Assembly (NCBI GenBank): GCA_004193205.1
Contig: RZUM01000004.1
Coordinates: 434,001-498,000 of the forward strand
Source: Gordonia sediminis
GTDB lineage: Bacteria > Actinomycetota > Actinomycetes > Mycobacteriales > Mycobacteriaceae
Length of the DNA: 64,000 nucleotides
Direction: 5' to 3'
The translations under genes were made by a program, and so were the position numbers. Within the stretch, counting starts at the first letter, position 1, and the number at the start of each line of letters is the position of its first letter. Positions 50,241 to 59,200 of the stretch are shown here, one piece after another. The notes beneath the pieces are model-generated. The model saw only the letters and a program-made list of their open reading frames with translations, made no database searches and had not been told where the DNA came from.

Positions 50241-50966
50241 ATGAGCGACATCGCGGCCATCGAACTCCAGCAGGCGCTGGACGACATCACCACGCTCACC
50301 GAACACGACCTGCGGGTGATCTGGGATCTGTACTACACCGGCAACAACGACCAGATCCGCGACATCCTGCTGGAGCTGGTCCCCGAGATCGTGAACCAGT
50401 ACGGGGGTCTGGCAGCCAGCCTGTCGGCAGACTGGTACGTCGACCTGGACCCGTCCAGCGACTTCGAGCCGAAGCCCATCGAGCCGCCCCCGCCCGCACA
50501 GGTCCAGGCGAACGTCCGCTGGGCGCTCTCGCCGTTGTTCCAGCCCTCTGTCGACGTCCCCGAGTCCCAGCAGGTCCCGCTCGCCGAGCGTGAGCGGCTG
50601 GCGCTGAGCAACCTGACCGGATCGGCGCAGAAGTCGGTCGCCGACACCGGCAGGGGCACCATCTCGGCCAGCGTCCAGGAGGAACCGGGAGCCCGCTGGT
50701 ACCGCCACGCCTCCTCGAATGCCTGTCCGTGGTGCCGGGTCCTGGCCACCCGCGACGCGGTGTATCGCAGCGAGAGAGCGGCGATGAAGAGCCACGACTG
50801 GTGCAACTGTGTTCCCGCCGTCGTGCGCCCCCACGGTGATCCCTACACCCGCCCGTCCTATGTCGATGCGTGGGAGGCCGAGTACATCGCGGCCCGCAAA
50901 GAGGTGGGTGGCGACCTGGACGACATCGTCAACTTCTTGAGACGTCAGGATCGAGCCGCATCGTGA
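50241..50966 (+). CDS. MuF-like minor capsid (head morphogenesis) protein
   Basis: The 241-aa protein has a helical N-terminal half and a C-terminal MuF-like domain: GARWYRHASSNACPWCRVLATRDAVYRSERAAMKSHDWCNCVPAVV. The CxxC, His and Cys residues are as in actinophage minor head proteins (VG15-type) that sit at the portal vertex. It follows the portal by 3 bp. Some homologues are annotated as capsid maturation protease; no catalytic triad is evident here. Confidence 0.75.
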   Translation: MSDIAAIELQQALDDITTLTEHDLRVIWDLYYTGNNDQIRDILLELVPEIVNQYGGLAASLSADWYVDLDPSSDFEPKPIEPPPPAQVQANVRWALSPLFQPSVDVPESQQVPLAERERLALSNLTGSAQKSVADTGRGTISASVQEEPGARWYRHASSNACPWCRVLATRDAVYRSERAAMKSHDWCNCVPAVVRPHGDPYTRPSYVDAWEAEYIAARKEVGGDLDDIVNFLRRQDRAAS

Positions 50967-51057
50967 TTGACACAAAGGTTGGTACGATCAGCAGCGAAAC
51001 GCCCACGTCGAGCGGGAATCGACGGAGAAATGCCGACGGGCAGAAACGGAGAACACC

Positions 51058-51570
51058 ATGAGTGGCGAGAACAACACCGGGCCGCAGACCCCTGAGGGGC
51101 AGCAGCCACCGGAGGGCGACAGCTTCCAGGCCATCACGAGCCAGGAAGATCTGGACAAGATCGTCGGACAGCGACTGACCCGTGAGCGGGCGAAGTTCGC
51201 CGACTACGACGACTTGAAGGCCAAGGCATCCAAGTTCGATGAGGCCGAAACAGCGAACAAGAGCGAGCTGCAGAAGGCCATCGACCGTGCCGAGAAGGCG
51301 GAGAAGCGGGCCGAGAAGGCCGAACTCTCCGGTCTCCGTGCCGAGGTCGCGAGAACCAAGAACGTGCCGATGGCATCCATCACCGGCACGACCAAGGAGG
51401 AGATGGAAGCCTCCGCCGACGAACTGATCGCGTGGCGCGACGGTGACAAGGCACGACAGCAGTCGTCCAAGCCGCCCTCGAACCTGCAGTCGGGTGCGTC
51501 CGGCGGCGACGACAATCTCACCGGAAAAGAACGAGCCGCAGCGGCCCTCCGGCAGATGCGGCGCACCTAG
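51058..51570 (+). CDS. scaffolding protein
   Basis: This 170-aa acidic, coiled-coil-rich protein (DEAETANKSELQKAIDRAEKAEKRAEKAELSGLRAEVARTKNVP) has a disordered Pro/Gln N-terminus and a basic C-terminus (KERAAAALRQMRRT). This is the usual plan of siphophage scaffolds that template prohead assembly. It lies directly before the capsid gene, with GGAG before the ATG. The 91-bp gap upstream carries the motif TTGGTACGATC (50979-50989). Confidence 0.82.
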   Translation: MSGENNTGPQTPEGQQPPEGDSFQAITSQEDLDKIVGQRLTRERAKFADYDDLKAKASKFDEAETANKSELQKAIDRAEKAEKRAEKAELSGLRAEVARTKNVPMASITGTTKEEMEASADELIAWRDGDKARQQSSKPPSNLQSGASGGDDNLTGKERAAAALRQMRRT

Positions 51571-51619
51571 ACCCGCAAGCACTTCCACGTTGGCGGGCGA
51601 ATGAAAGGAGTTGGCCCCC

Positions 51620-52516
51620 ATGGCTGACATCGACCGCACTGACGTGGCGACTCTGATCGCCGAGGAATACAGCAACACCCTGCTCACGTCGGCGGCAGCA
51701 AGCTCCGCCGCGATGCAGGCGTTCGGGACCGTGAACATGGGTACGTCCACCACCCACATGCCGGTGCTGGCGACTCTGCCCACCGCCACCTGGGTCTCGG
51801 AGACCGGCACCAAGGGCACCACCGAGGTGACCTGGGAGGACCGCACCTTGGTCGCCGAAGAGGTCGCGACCATCGTGCCCATCCACGAGCACATGGTGGA
51901 CGACGCCAGTGTCGCCATCCTGGACGACATCGCCAAGCTCGCAGGTGCCGCTGTCGGCAAGACGCTGGACGAGGCGGTGTTCTTCGGCGTCAACAAGCCG
52001 GTGTCGTGGGCCAGCGACGACCTTCTGGCCGCAGCCACTGCCGGATCGCAGTTGTTCGCGGTGGTCGACGGCAACGCGAACGCGGCGGACCTCTGGGGCT
52101 CGATCAACCAGGCCGCAGCGGCACTGGCCGAGGCGGGCTACATGCCCACCTCGCTGATCACCTCGGTCGGCCTGCGCTACCGCATGGCCAACATCCGCAA
52201 CGGCGATGGCAATCTCGCCTTCCAGGGCGACAACTTCGCCGGTTTCAACACCACCTTCAGCGCCAACGGTGCGTGGGACGGCGCATCCGCCGAAGCCTTC
52301 GTGGTCGATTCCAGCCGGGTCAAGATCGGTCTGCGCCAGGACATCACCGTGAAGTTCCTCGATCAGGCGACGGTCGGCACGATCAACCTGGCCGAACGGG
52401 ACATGGTCGCCCTGCGCATCAAGGCCCGCTTCGCCTACGTGCTGGGCAACGGTGCCACCGCCAAGGGCGAGGACATGATGCCGGTCGCTGCAGTCACCCC
52501 GGCTGCAGGATCGTAA
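51620..52516 (+). CDS. major capsid protein (HK97 fold)
   Basis: The 298-aa shell protein has typical segments TSTTHMPVLATLPTATWVSETGTKGTTEVTWEDRTLVAEEVATIVPIHEHMVDDASVAILDDIAKLAGAAVGKTLDEAVFFG (E-loop and spine helix) and a C-terminal DITVKFLDQATVGTINLAERDMVALRIKARFAYVL (P- and A-domain strands). The ATG at 51620 has AGGAG nine bases upstream. No protease or N-terminal delta domain is apparent, consistent with a separate scaffold. Confidence 0.9.
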   Translation: MADIDRTDVATLIAEEYSNTLLTSAAASSAAMQAFGTVNMGTSTTHMPVLATLPTATWVSETGTKGTTEVTWEDRTLVAEEVATIVPIHEHMVDDASVAILDDIAKLAGAAVGKTLDEAVFFGVNKPVSWASDDLLAAATAGSQLFAVVDGNANAADLWGSINQAAAALAEAGYMPTSLITSVGLRYRMANIRNGDGNLAFQGDNFAGFNTTFSANGAWDGASAEAFVVDSSRVKIGLRQDITVKFLDQATVGTINLAERDMVALRIKARFAYVLGNGATAKGEDMMPVAAVTPAAGS

Positions 52517-52535
52517 GGAACAGGAGAGCCAGTAG

Positions 52536-52967
52536 ATGACGACACCGTCGCCCTACGCCCACTTCGTCCATGAGCGGACGGGGCGGAAGGTGCGTGCCCG
52601 TACGGACACGAACCTCTATACGACGCTGTCGAATGATGCTGGCTGGACCGAAGTCTCTGGGGACGGGACCCCGGTAGATGAGATCACCCCCTCTGTCACC
52701 GAGGTCTCGTTCTCAGCCCCAGAGACGCAGTCTGTCCAGGTAGAATCGGAAGCTGTTGAGCCAGAACCGATCCCAGAGCCGACTCCCGAACCGGAACCGG
52801 AACCCACCGTGGAGCCGGAGCCGCCGAAGCGTAACGCCAGTCGCGCGGCATGGGCGGAGTTCCTCGATGAGCTGGAACCGCCGATCCTCTTCGATGACGA
52901 CGATGGCCGCGACGACCTGATCCGCATGTACGACGAGCGAATGGGGACCACCGATGGCACTGACTGA
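52536..52967 (+). CDS. head-region protein with acidic Pro-Glu repeats
   Basis: The 143-aa protein has an N-terminal small domain (YAHFVHERTGRKVRARTDTNLYTTLSNDAGWTEVS), then an acidic proline repeat (PEPIPEPTPEPEPEPTVEPEPP) and a C-terminal helix. Similar proteins follow the capsid gene in many actinophages without assigned role. CAGGAG lies upstream of the ATG. Confidence 0.6.
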   Translation: MTTPSPYAHFVHERTGRKVRARTDTNLYTTLSNDAGWTEVSGDGTPVDEITPSVTEVSFSAPETQSVQVESEAVEPEPIPEPTPEPEPEPTVEPEPPKRNASRAAWAEFLDELEPPILFDDDDGRDDLIRMYDERMGTTDGTD

Positions 52968-53358
52968 TCAGGCCGAGGTAGAGCGCCAGCTCGGTCGTGA
53001 ACTCACCGACGAGGAGCTGGCCACCCTTCCCGGCCTTCTCGATGAGGCCAGCGATCTGGTCCTCGGCTACCTCGGTCTCGACACCGCCCCGGACCCGGTC
53101 CCCGATGCGGTCGCCAGGGCCACCGCGTCGATGGTCGTGGCGGTGTACACCCGCCCCGCCTCGGTCCCGCTGAACGCCGAGCAGCAGAACGCGGGCATCT
53201 ACGGCGTCCGGTACACCACAGGCTCCACCTCGGGCTCCCCGTGGCTGTCCAACGCCATCAAGATGCGCCTGGACCCCTATCGCACCGGCATGGTGACCAT
53301 GTCGATGGTCTCCGAGCGCAACGGCTACAGCGGCGACGATGAGGTGGGGTACTGGTGA
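52954..53358 (+). CDS. head-tail connector (adaptor) protein
   Basis: The 134-aa protein is helical at the N-terminus (DQAEVERQLGRELTDEELATLPGLLDEASDLVLGYLGL, AVARATASMVVAVYTRP), as in gp6/gp15-type connectors that bind the portal ring. Overlap with both neighbours and its place after the capsid gene support the call. Confidence 0.75.
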   Translation: MALTDQAEVERQLGRELTDEELATLPGLLDEASDLVLGYLGLDTAPDPVPDAVARATASMVVAVYTRPASVPLNAEQQNAGIYGVRYTTGSTSGSPWLSNAIKMRLDPYRTGMVTMSMVSERNGYSGDDEVGYW

Positions 53359-53711
53359 CCACTCCCACCGTCTTCCCGCAGCCGAAGGACCGCATTGTCA
53401 TCCCCGGCTACAGCGGCCAGTTCGAGGTCATGGGCATGGCTGAGGACATGTGCCACTCCCCCTTCTGGGCCGGTCCCATCGAGATGCCCACGCCGTACGT
53501 CGTCGGACTGATCGTGCACGCCAACATGACCCACACCGACGACGGCTACGGCAATCAGATCGAGTCGTGGGCCGAGCCGGTGGACTTCCCCGTCTGCGGA
53601 TGGCAGACCTCCACCAAGGAGACCCACGAACAGGGCCGCGACAAGTCTCTGATCGACCTGGAGCTGCTCGTCCCCGGCTATGTGATCAATCTGATGCAGG
53701 TGAGCGGCTGA
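53355..53711 (+). CDS. head closure / stopper protein
   Basis: The 118-aa beta-rich protein (DRIVIPGYSGQFEVMGMAEDMCHSPFWAGPIEMPTPYVVGLIVHANM) has the plan of siphophage stopper proteins that follow the connector. GTG 53355 overlaps the previous stop; its own stop overlaps the next ATG (TGATG type). Confidence 0.65.
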   Translation: MTTPTVFPQPKDRIVIPGYSGQFEVMGMAEDMCHSPFWAGPIEMPTPYVVGLIVHANMTHTDDGYGNQIESWAEPVDFPVCGWQTSTKETHEQGRDKSLIDLELLVPGYVINLMQVSG

Positions 53712-53956
53712 TGGTAGTACAGATCCCGGACCCTAAGACGCTCGTTGTCTCCCTCCACGACGGCACGGTGGGGCGTCATAAGTTCATCCGCTGGGTCACC
53801 GAGGATGGCGAGCTGTCCATCTGGGGTCCCGACGGCGAGCTGTGTGCCGTCTACGCCGAGGGTTTCTGGGGCAAGGCTCTCGTAGAGTCCTCGTCTCCTG
53901 AACCCGAGACCGAGGATGACGACGTCGCCGTATCGATCCTGTCGGAGGTGCGGTGA
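53711..53956 (+). CDS. small phage structural-region protein (81 aa)
   Basis: It is in the head-tail joining operon, coupled to both neighbours by overlaps. The peptide (KTLVVSLHDGTVGRHKFIRWVTEDGELSIWGPDGELCAVYAEGFWG) is beta-rich with an acidic tail. No family is recognised. Confidence 0.5.
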   Translation: MVVQIPDPKTLVVSLHDGTVGRHKFIRWVTEDGELSIWGPDGELCAVYAEGFWGKALVESSSPEPETEDDDVAVSILSEVR

Positions 53957-54225
53957 TGGCCAAGGTCAAGCACTACAACTCCGGCTACTACGACCTCCGC
54001 CGCGCCCCCGGCGTCATCGCCGACCTCGAATCGCGGGGCAAGCGGGTGCTGAAGGCCGTCGACCCGAAGGGGAGCATCGGCTACGCGACGAGCAGCACGC
54101 AGGGCCAGAAGCGCCCCCAGGGCCGCTGGATCGTCACCGTCTACACCAAGAGCAGGTATGCCAAGCGCCACAACGTGAAGCACAACGCTCTCGTGAAGGC
54201 GCTCGACGCCGCGAGAGGAGGCTGA
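53956..54225 (+). CDS. tail-completion (HK97 gp10-like) protein
   Basis: The 89-aa basic protein (GYYDLRRAPGVIADLESRGKRVLKAVDPKG, RWIVTVYTKSRYAKRHNVKHNALVKAL) is in the position of HK97 gp10-type tail components. ATG 53956 has GGAGG 7 bp upstream and overlaps the previous stop. Confidence 0.62.
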   Translation: MAKVKHYNSGYYDLRRAPGVIADLESRGKRVLKAVDPKGSIGYATSSTQGQKRPQGRWIVTVYTKSRYAKRHNVKHNALVKALDAARGG

Positions 54226-54226
54226 C

Positions 54227-54655
54227 ATGGTCTCCTCTGCGCCGGTCATCCATCCCGCCGTGATGGTGGCCATCCACATCCTCAAGACCGATCTCCCGGT
54301 ACTCCGTCCGGGCGCTCTGGTCTCCGATCGCTTCCCTGAGACCGACCCCGACGAGCTGGTGAAGGTGGGGCGCGCCGGGGGAATCAAGGCCAACATGGTC
54401 ACCGACAATCCGCTGCTGATCTTCGAGTGCTGGCAGAAGCGTTCTCTGGCACCGAATGCGGAGGTGTTCTCGACAGACGTGCTGATGGTCCTGGAGGGCT
54501 CTCAGTTCAAGACCTACACCTACGGCACGAGCGCCGAGCAGGTGTTCGTGCGGTGGTGGAACCCGGTCGGCCTGGCCGAGTTCGATGACCCGGACAAACC
54601 GAATCTTTCCCGGTGGCAGATCACCGGGGAGTTGGGGTTGGCTACCAAACGCTGA
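54227..54655 (+). CDS. tail terminator protein
   Basis: The 142-aa protein matches the place and plan of the siphophage tail terminator that caps the tube: HPAVMVAIHILKTDLPVLRPGALVSDRFPETDPDELVKVGRAGG, LLIFECWQKRSLAPNAEVFSTDVLMVLEG, QITGELGLATKR. GAGAGGAG lies upstream. It directly precedes the major tail protein. Confidence 0.75.
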   Translation: MVSSAPVIHPAVMVAIHILKTDLPVLRPGALVSDRFPETDPDELVKVGRAGGIKANMVTDNPLLIFECWQKRSLAPNAEVFSTDVLMVLEGSQFKTYTYGTSAEQVFVRWWNPVGLAEFDDPDKPNLSRWQITGELGLATKR

Positions 54656-54694
54656 CCTGAGTCCAAAGCCCCGGACACTTTGGAAGGAATTGAC

Positions 54695-55261
54695 ATGGCC
54701 GACTCGGCGAACGTCTTCATCGCCGCGCCGCCGCAGGCGGCAGGCACGTTCTACCATGCGGATCTGGGCACCACCGCGCCCACCGATGCGTCCACCGCAC
54801 CCGACAACGCCTTCGCGGATCTCGGGTATGTCGGTGAGGAGGGCTACACCAACGCCCGAACCCGCGATACCACCGACCTCAAGGCCTTCGGTGGCGACAC
54901 CGTGGGCACCACGCAGAACAGCTACGACGAGACCGTGGCCGTCACGCTGATCGAGGACTCCAATCCGGAGGTGGCCAAGGTTATAAACGGCGCGGCGAAC
55001 GTTGACACCGCGACGGCGGGCGTCACCGCGATCCTGCACAACAAGCTGCGTCTGCCTCGGGAATGCTTCCTGGTCGACACCATCGCCGACGGGAACCGGC
55101 TCAAGCGGCTGTTCATCCCCGAGGGCCAGGTGGTCACCGTGGACGACGTGGTCATCGTGCACACCGACATGGTGAAGTACCGCGCGACGATCAAGTGCTA
55201 CCCGGATGCGTCGGGAAACAATGTTTATGAGTGGAACGAGGACGCCGACGAGACCTCGTAG
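54695..55261 (+). CDS. major tail protein
   Basis: The 188-aa tube subunit has typical segments MADSANVFIAAPPQAAGTFYHADLGTTAPTDASTAPDNAFADLGYVGEEGYTNARTRDTTDLKAFGGDTV and VALTEDSNPEVAKVINGAANV-like strands. The asparagine-rich GNNVYEWNEDADETS tail is also family-like. GGAAGGA precedes the ATG at 54695. Phage tail tube proteins of this length and order (terminator, tube, chaperones, tape measure) are standard. Confidence 0.88.
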   Translation: MADSANVFIAAPPQAAGTFYHADLGTTAPTDASTAPDNAFADLGYVGEEGYTNARTRDTTDLKAFGGDTVGTTQNSYDETVAVTLIEDSNPEVAKVINGAANVDTATAGVTAILHNKLRLPRECFLVDTIADGNRLKRLFIPEGQVVTVDDVVIVHTDMVKYRATIKCYPDASGNNVYEWNEDADETS

Positions 55262-55268
55262 TCGATGA

Positions 55269-55327
55269 ACCACGGGGATGGGCGGCAGTTCCATGGTCGG
55301 CGTTCGGGCATTGGCCCGCCCCGTGGT
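55269..55327 (-). ncRNA. solitary TIGR-like unit, minus strand (after the major tail protein gene)
   Basis: On the minus strand the core (55281-55316) is GGCCA-ATGCCCGAA-CGCCGACCA-TGGAACTGC-CGCC, exactly 36 nt. The outer arms ACCACGGGG and CCCCGTGGT pair perfectly. It lies 7 bp after the tail protein stop, antisense to late transcription. Confidence 0.84.
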
Positions 55328-55347
55328 CTCCCGACACTACATGATCT

Positions 55348-55391
55348 CGCTCGGGCGAGTCTGAACCATGTCCGGGGCACTCGCCCGAGCG
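55348..55391. terminator. 13-bp perfect hairpin between major tail protein and chaperones
   Basis: CGCTCGGGCGAGT (55348-55360) pairs with ACTCGCCCGAGCG (55379-55391), with an 18-nt loop. It is next to the minus-strand guide-like unit but lacks its core. It may attenuate read-through after the abundant tail protein transcript. Confidence 0.55.
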
Positions 55392-55447
55392 GGGCACCAC
55401 GCCCCCTCTCAAGCCCCCGGACACCGCAGTAAGGAGAGACCCCGGAC

Positions 55448-55843
55448 ATGTCGAACGAAGCAGAAGCAGACGTGAGCGACGGAACCGTCAAGATCATCGG
55501 AGCCAGCGACCCTCGGGTCATGGTTCCCTTCGAGGTGCCGATTGCTGGCCGACGCCCCATGAAGTTCTCTGTGCCGCGACTGCAGTTCCTGCCGTTGCCG
55601 GTGATGGAGGAGTTCGACAAATGGCTGGAGGAACGCGACAAGGTGGCCAAGGAGACACCGGATCTCGCCAAGGGATTCAAGCGTGTCGATGAGTGCATGA
55701 AGCTCCTGGAGCTGCTGCTGCCCACCGAGAAGTACCAGCATCTCGAAGGTCTCACCGTCGGCGAGAAGTTGCAGATTGACAGCGCGTGGCGGGAACGGTC
55801 ACAGGCCGACCTGCCAAAATCCGAGGCCTCGCCCGCCTCCTGA
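55448..55843 (+). CDS. tail assembly chaperone (gpG-like)
   Basis: The 131-aa protein (SDGTVKIIGASDPRVMVPFEVPIAGRRPMKFSVPRLQFLPLPVMEEFDKWLEERDK...) has the layout of the shorter of two siphophage tail chaperones that bind the tape measure protein. Its 3' end overlaps the next frame, which is -1 relative to it, and the codons CCA AAA at 55814-55819 sit in the overlap, so programmed -1 slippage can yield a fusion product. Confidence 0.82.
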   Translation: MSNEAEADVSDGTVKIIGASDPRVMVPFEVPIAGRRPMKFSVPRLQFLPLPVMEEFDKWLEERDKVAKETPDLAKGFKRVDECMKLLELLLPTEKYQHLEGLTVGEKLQIDSAWRERSQADLPKSEASPAS

Positions 55844-56250
55844 GCGATGGGGAGCGAGGCCAGGCGATTCGGTACGACCTCATCCGCCTCGGCGGGTGGA
55901 CGAAGAGAGACATCGGCCCGGTGCTGGGCTGGGAGGAGGTTGAGTTGATCGCCAAGAACCTCCCCTACGACGACAAGTCGGCCCTCTACCGCCACGAGCA
56001 TCCCGATGACTACTGGTTCGGGATGCCGGAACAATTCCAGGCGGCGATCCTGCACTCCATCCAGTCGGGTAACTGGCAGCGCGGTGGGGGTAAGGGCAGT
56101 CGTCCCGAGATGTTCAAGCCCAGGAAGAAGGCCGACGTCATCAAGGAGTCGGTCCCGGTCGACAACGTCAAGGACGAGCTGGCCCGTCGTCGTGCTGCGG
56201 CACAGCGGCGCAAGGCCCGTGAGGCTGCCAAGCTGAAGGTGGTGAGCTGA
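55786..56250 (+). CDS. tail assembly chaperone, -1 frameshift extension (gpT-like)
   Basis: This frame encodes the downstream part of the gpG-T fusion (GLARLLSDGERGQAIRYDLIRLGGWTKRDIGPVLGWEEVELIAKNLPYDDKSALYRHEHPDDYW...). The lambda G/GT arrangement is conserved in siphophages. The likely product joins codons from 55448 up to the AAAA run (55816-55819) to ATC (55819 onward). A GTG at 55786 could also start it independently. It overlaps the tape measure start by one base. Confidence 0.78.
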   Translation: MAGTVTGRPAKIRGLARLLSDGERGQAIRYDLIRLGGWTKRDIGPVLGWEEVELIAKNLPYDDKSALYRHEHPDDYWFGMPEQFQAAILHSIQSGNWQRGGGKGSRPEMFKPRKKADVIKESVPVDNVKDELARRRAAAQRRKAREAAKLKVVS

Positions 56251-59200
56251 TGGCTGGTGCCGAACTGGCGACCGGGTGGGTCTCTCTCACCGTCGAGACC
56301 GCGCAGGCCAAGAAGGACATCAACAAGCTCTTCGACTCCACCGAGGGCATCGCCCGGAAGGCCGGTGTCCAGGCCGGTCGCCGCTACGCCACCGGATTCG
56401 AGTCCGGTGTCCGTGGACTCGATGTCGGATTCGGCGATTCGGCCAGTGAGGCCGGACAAGAGGGATCGCAGGCCGGTCGCCGGTACCGGTCGAGCTTCGA
56501 GTCCCAGACCGACAACCTCGACGTCGGCATCCGGTCGGCTGCAGGCCAGGCGGGGTCCGAGGGTGCTCGTGCGGGCCGCGCGTTCCGATCCGACTTCGAG
56601 GCCGAGACCTCGCATATGGGTGCCGATGTCGGTGGCTCCGTCGCGGGGTCCTTCAGCGACTCGTTCGGCAATAATCTCGACCTGGAATCGGCGTTTCAGC
56701 AGGGCACCCAGGGACTCGGTACGATTGCAGCCGGTGTTGGCGTGTGGGCCGGACAGACGCTGGGGCAGAAGTTCGCTGAAGGATTCCAGGAGAACCAGAG
56801 GCGGAAGTCCGAATACGCCGAGTGGGTGCGAGAGGGCATGGGAGACATGTATGCCCCTGGCATCAAGTCAGGTGCTCTTTACAGCAAGGCGTTCCTGGTC
56901 GGTGCTGGTGGTCTCGCCACCGGTCTGGCCGCGCTGGTCGGCACCGCCATCGGTTCTGTCGCCAGCACCATCAGCATCGATCACCAGATCAACGAAATCC
57001 AGGCCAAGCTCGGTGCCTCTGATACCCAGATGCAGACCATCGGCAAGGCGGCAGGCACCAGCTTCGGAAACGCTTGGGGTGGTTCGGCTGTCGAGAACAT
57101 GTCGGTGGCCGAGGTCGCCATCAAATCCGGCTTGGCAACCTTGGACACCAGCGATGCCGATCTCTCGCCGCTGATCGACCAGCTCCACATTGTCTCCACC
57201 GTCACCGGGGTCGAGATTCCCGAAGCGGCCCGTGCCGCCGGTCAGTTGATGCGCACCGGCCTGGCCGGTAGTGCCACCGAGGCGTTCGACATCATCACCA
57301 AGGCAAGCCAGAGCGGTGTGAACATCTCGGGCGATCTGATCGACACCATCACCGAGTACGGCACCCAGTTCCGCAAGCTCGGCATCGATGGGCCCGAAGC
57401 TCTCGGTTTGATCTCGCAAATGATGAAGGCCGGTGCCCGCGACTCTGATGTGGCGGCGGATGCCATCAAGGAGTTCAGCATCCGGGCGGTGGACGGGTCC
57501 AAGACTACTGTTGACGCCTATTCTCAGCTCGGCCTCAACGCCGATGAGATGCAGAAGAAGTTCCTGGCCGGTGGGAAGACCGCCGAGGACGCTTTCGGTC
57601 AGGTGCTGACGGCGGTGAAGAAGATCGAGGACCCGGTTAAGCGCAACGCCGTGGCCACACAGCTCTTCGGCACTCAGGCCGAGGACCTCGGCGACGCCCT
57701 CTATGCCATGGACCTACCCAATGCCGCAAAGGAAATGGACGGCCTGGCCGGTGCCACCAAACGTGCCGGGGACAAGCTCGGTGAAGACCCCGGCGTGGCG
57801 TTCCAGAGCGCCATCAATACGGTCAAGACGACTGCTCAGGACGCTGCCCGCGAGATCGCGGAGAAGCTGTTCCCGGCGGTGAAGGACTTCACCGAGAAGA
57901 TCAAGCAGTACGGTCCCAGCATTGTCGGTGTCCTCGGTGATGTGGCCGGGGCCGGTTCGGGAGTGGCCAGCTTCTTCCTCGATCTGCCCGGTTGGGTTCA
58001 GGCCGGTTTCGGTGCGGCGGTACTGACTCGGATATTCAATTTCGGCGGCAAGGTTGATGGTGCGCGCACGTCGATCAAGAATCTTTTTGACGACTTCCGT
58101 ACCAGCCCGTCCAAGATCGGCACTTTCAAGGGTGCGCTGGGGGGCATCTCTTCCTTCCTCGGTGGCCCGTGGAATCTTGCCATCATGGGCGCGGTGACTG
58201 CGCTCGGGTTTCTGATGGCGGCGCACGAAAACGCTGGGAAGAAGGCCGAGGAACAGAAGAAGAAGGAGCAGGAACTCCAGGACACGCTGAACCAGACCAC
58301 GGGTGCGGTGACGCAGCAGACCTTGACGACGATTGCCAAGGACTTCGAGGAGAAGGGCGTCTTCGGGATCGCCGAGGGCTACGGGTACACCTCCACCGAT
58401 GTGACCCGCGCCGCAGCGGGGCTCGATGAGGGGACGCGGCAGGCGATCACCCGGCAGGCAGGCCAGAAGATCGGTGAGGAGGTGCTGACCTCCAACAAGG
58501 GCATCTATCGGGAGTACGACAAGGCGGGAATCAACCGTCAGCTCCTGGTCGACGCATTGTCCGGTGATCAGGCGTCCATCGACGCCTACAACGCCGCCGT
58601 TCAGGACTTCTACGAGAAGAACCCCGGCACCACGGTTCGCCTACCCACCGACATCACGTCGCTGAAGGACAACCTCAGCGACACCGGCAAGGAAGCGGTG
58701 ACGCTGGGGCAGGAGGTCAACGGGACCGGCGAGGCGATGGACAACGCCGCCGCGAAGGCACGGAGGCTTCAGGAGGCGAGTGTCGGCACGTTCAGGCTGA
58801 CCGAGGAAGGAGCGAAGGCGTTTCACGACCTCGGCGTGAACGTCAAGGAGGTGCCCGACTCCAAGACCGTCGTCATCGACATGCCCACTGCTGAGCAGGA
58901 GAAGAAGCTCACCGACCTCGGCTACACCATCGAGCACAATCTGGACGGCACAGCCACTGTCACCCTCAACGACGAGCAGGCGCGCGCTCAGATTCAGTCG
59001 TTCGTCAAGGAGATCGACGCCGTTGTCGTCAAGCTGAAGCTGGACCCGCCGGACACCCAAGCCGTCTACGACGTGTTCGCCAACCTCAAGCCCGAGGTCC
59101 AGGCCGTACTCAAGCGAGACCCGAAGATGATGGAGGACTTTGCTTCTTTCATCGCGAGCCAGGAGCCGGAAGTCCAGGCCAAGCTGGTGAACGATCCGGT

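Noticed and set aside
55348-55391. Fourth minus-strand guide-like unit
   Set aside because: Strong hairpin, but the loop lacks RGCCA, CGCYGACCA and the 9-nt spacing.
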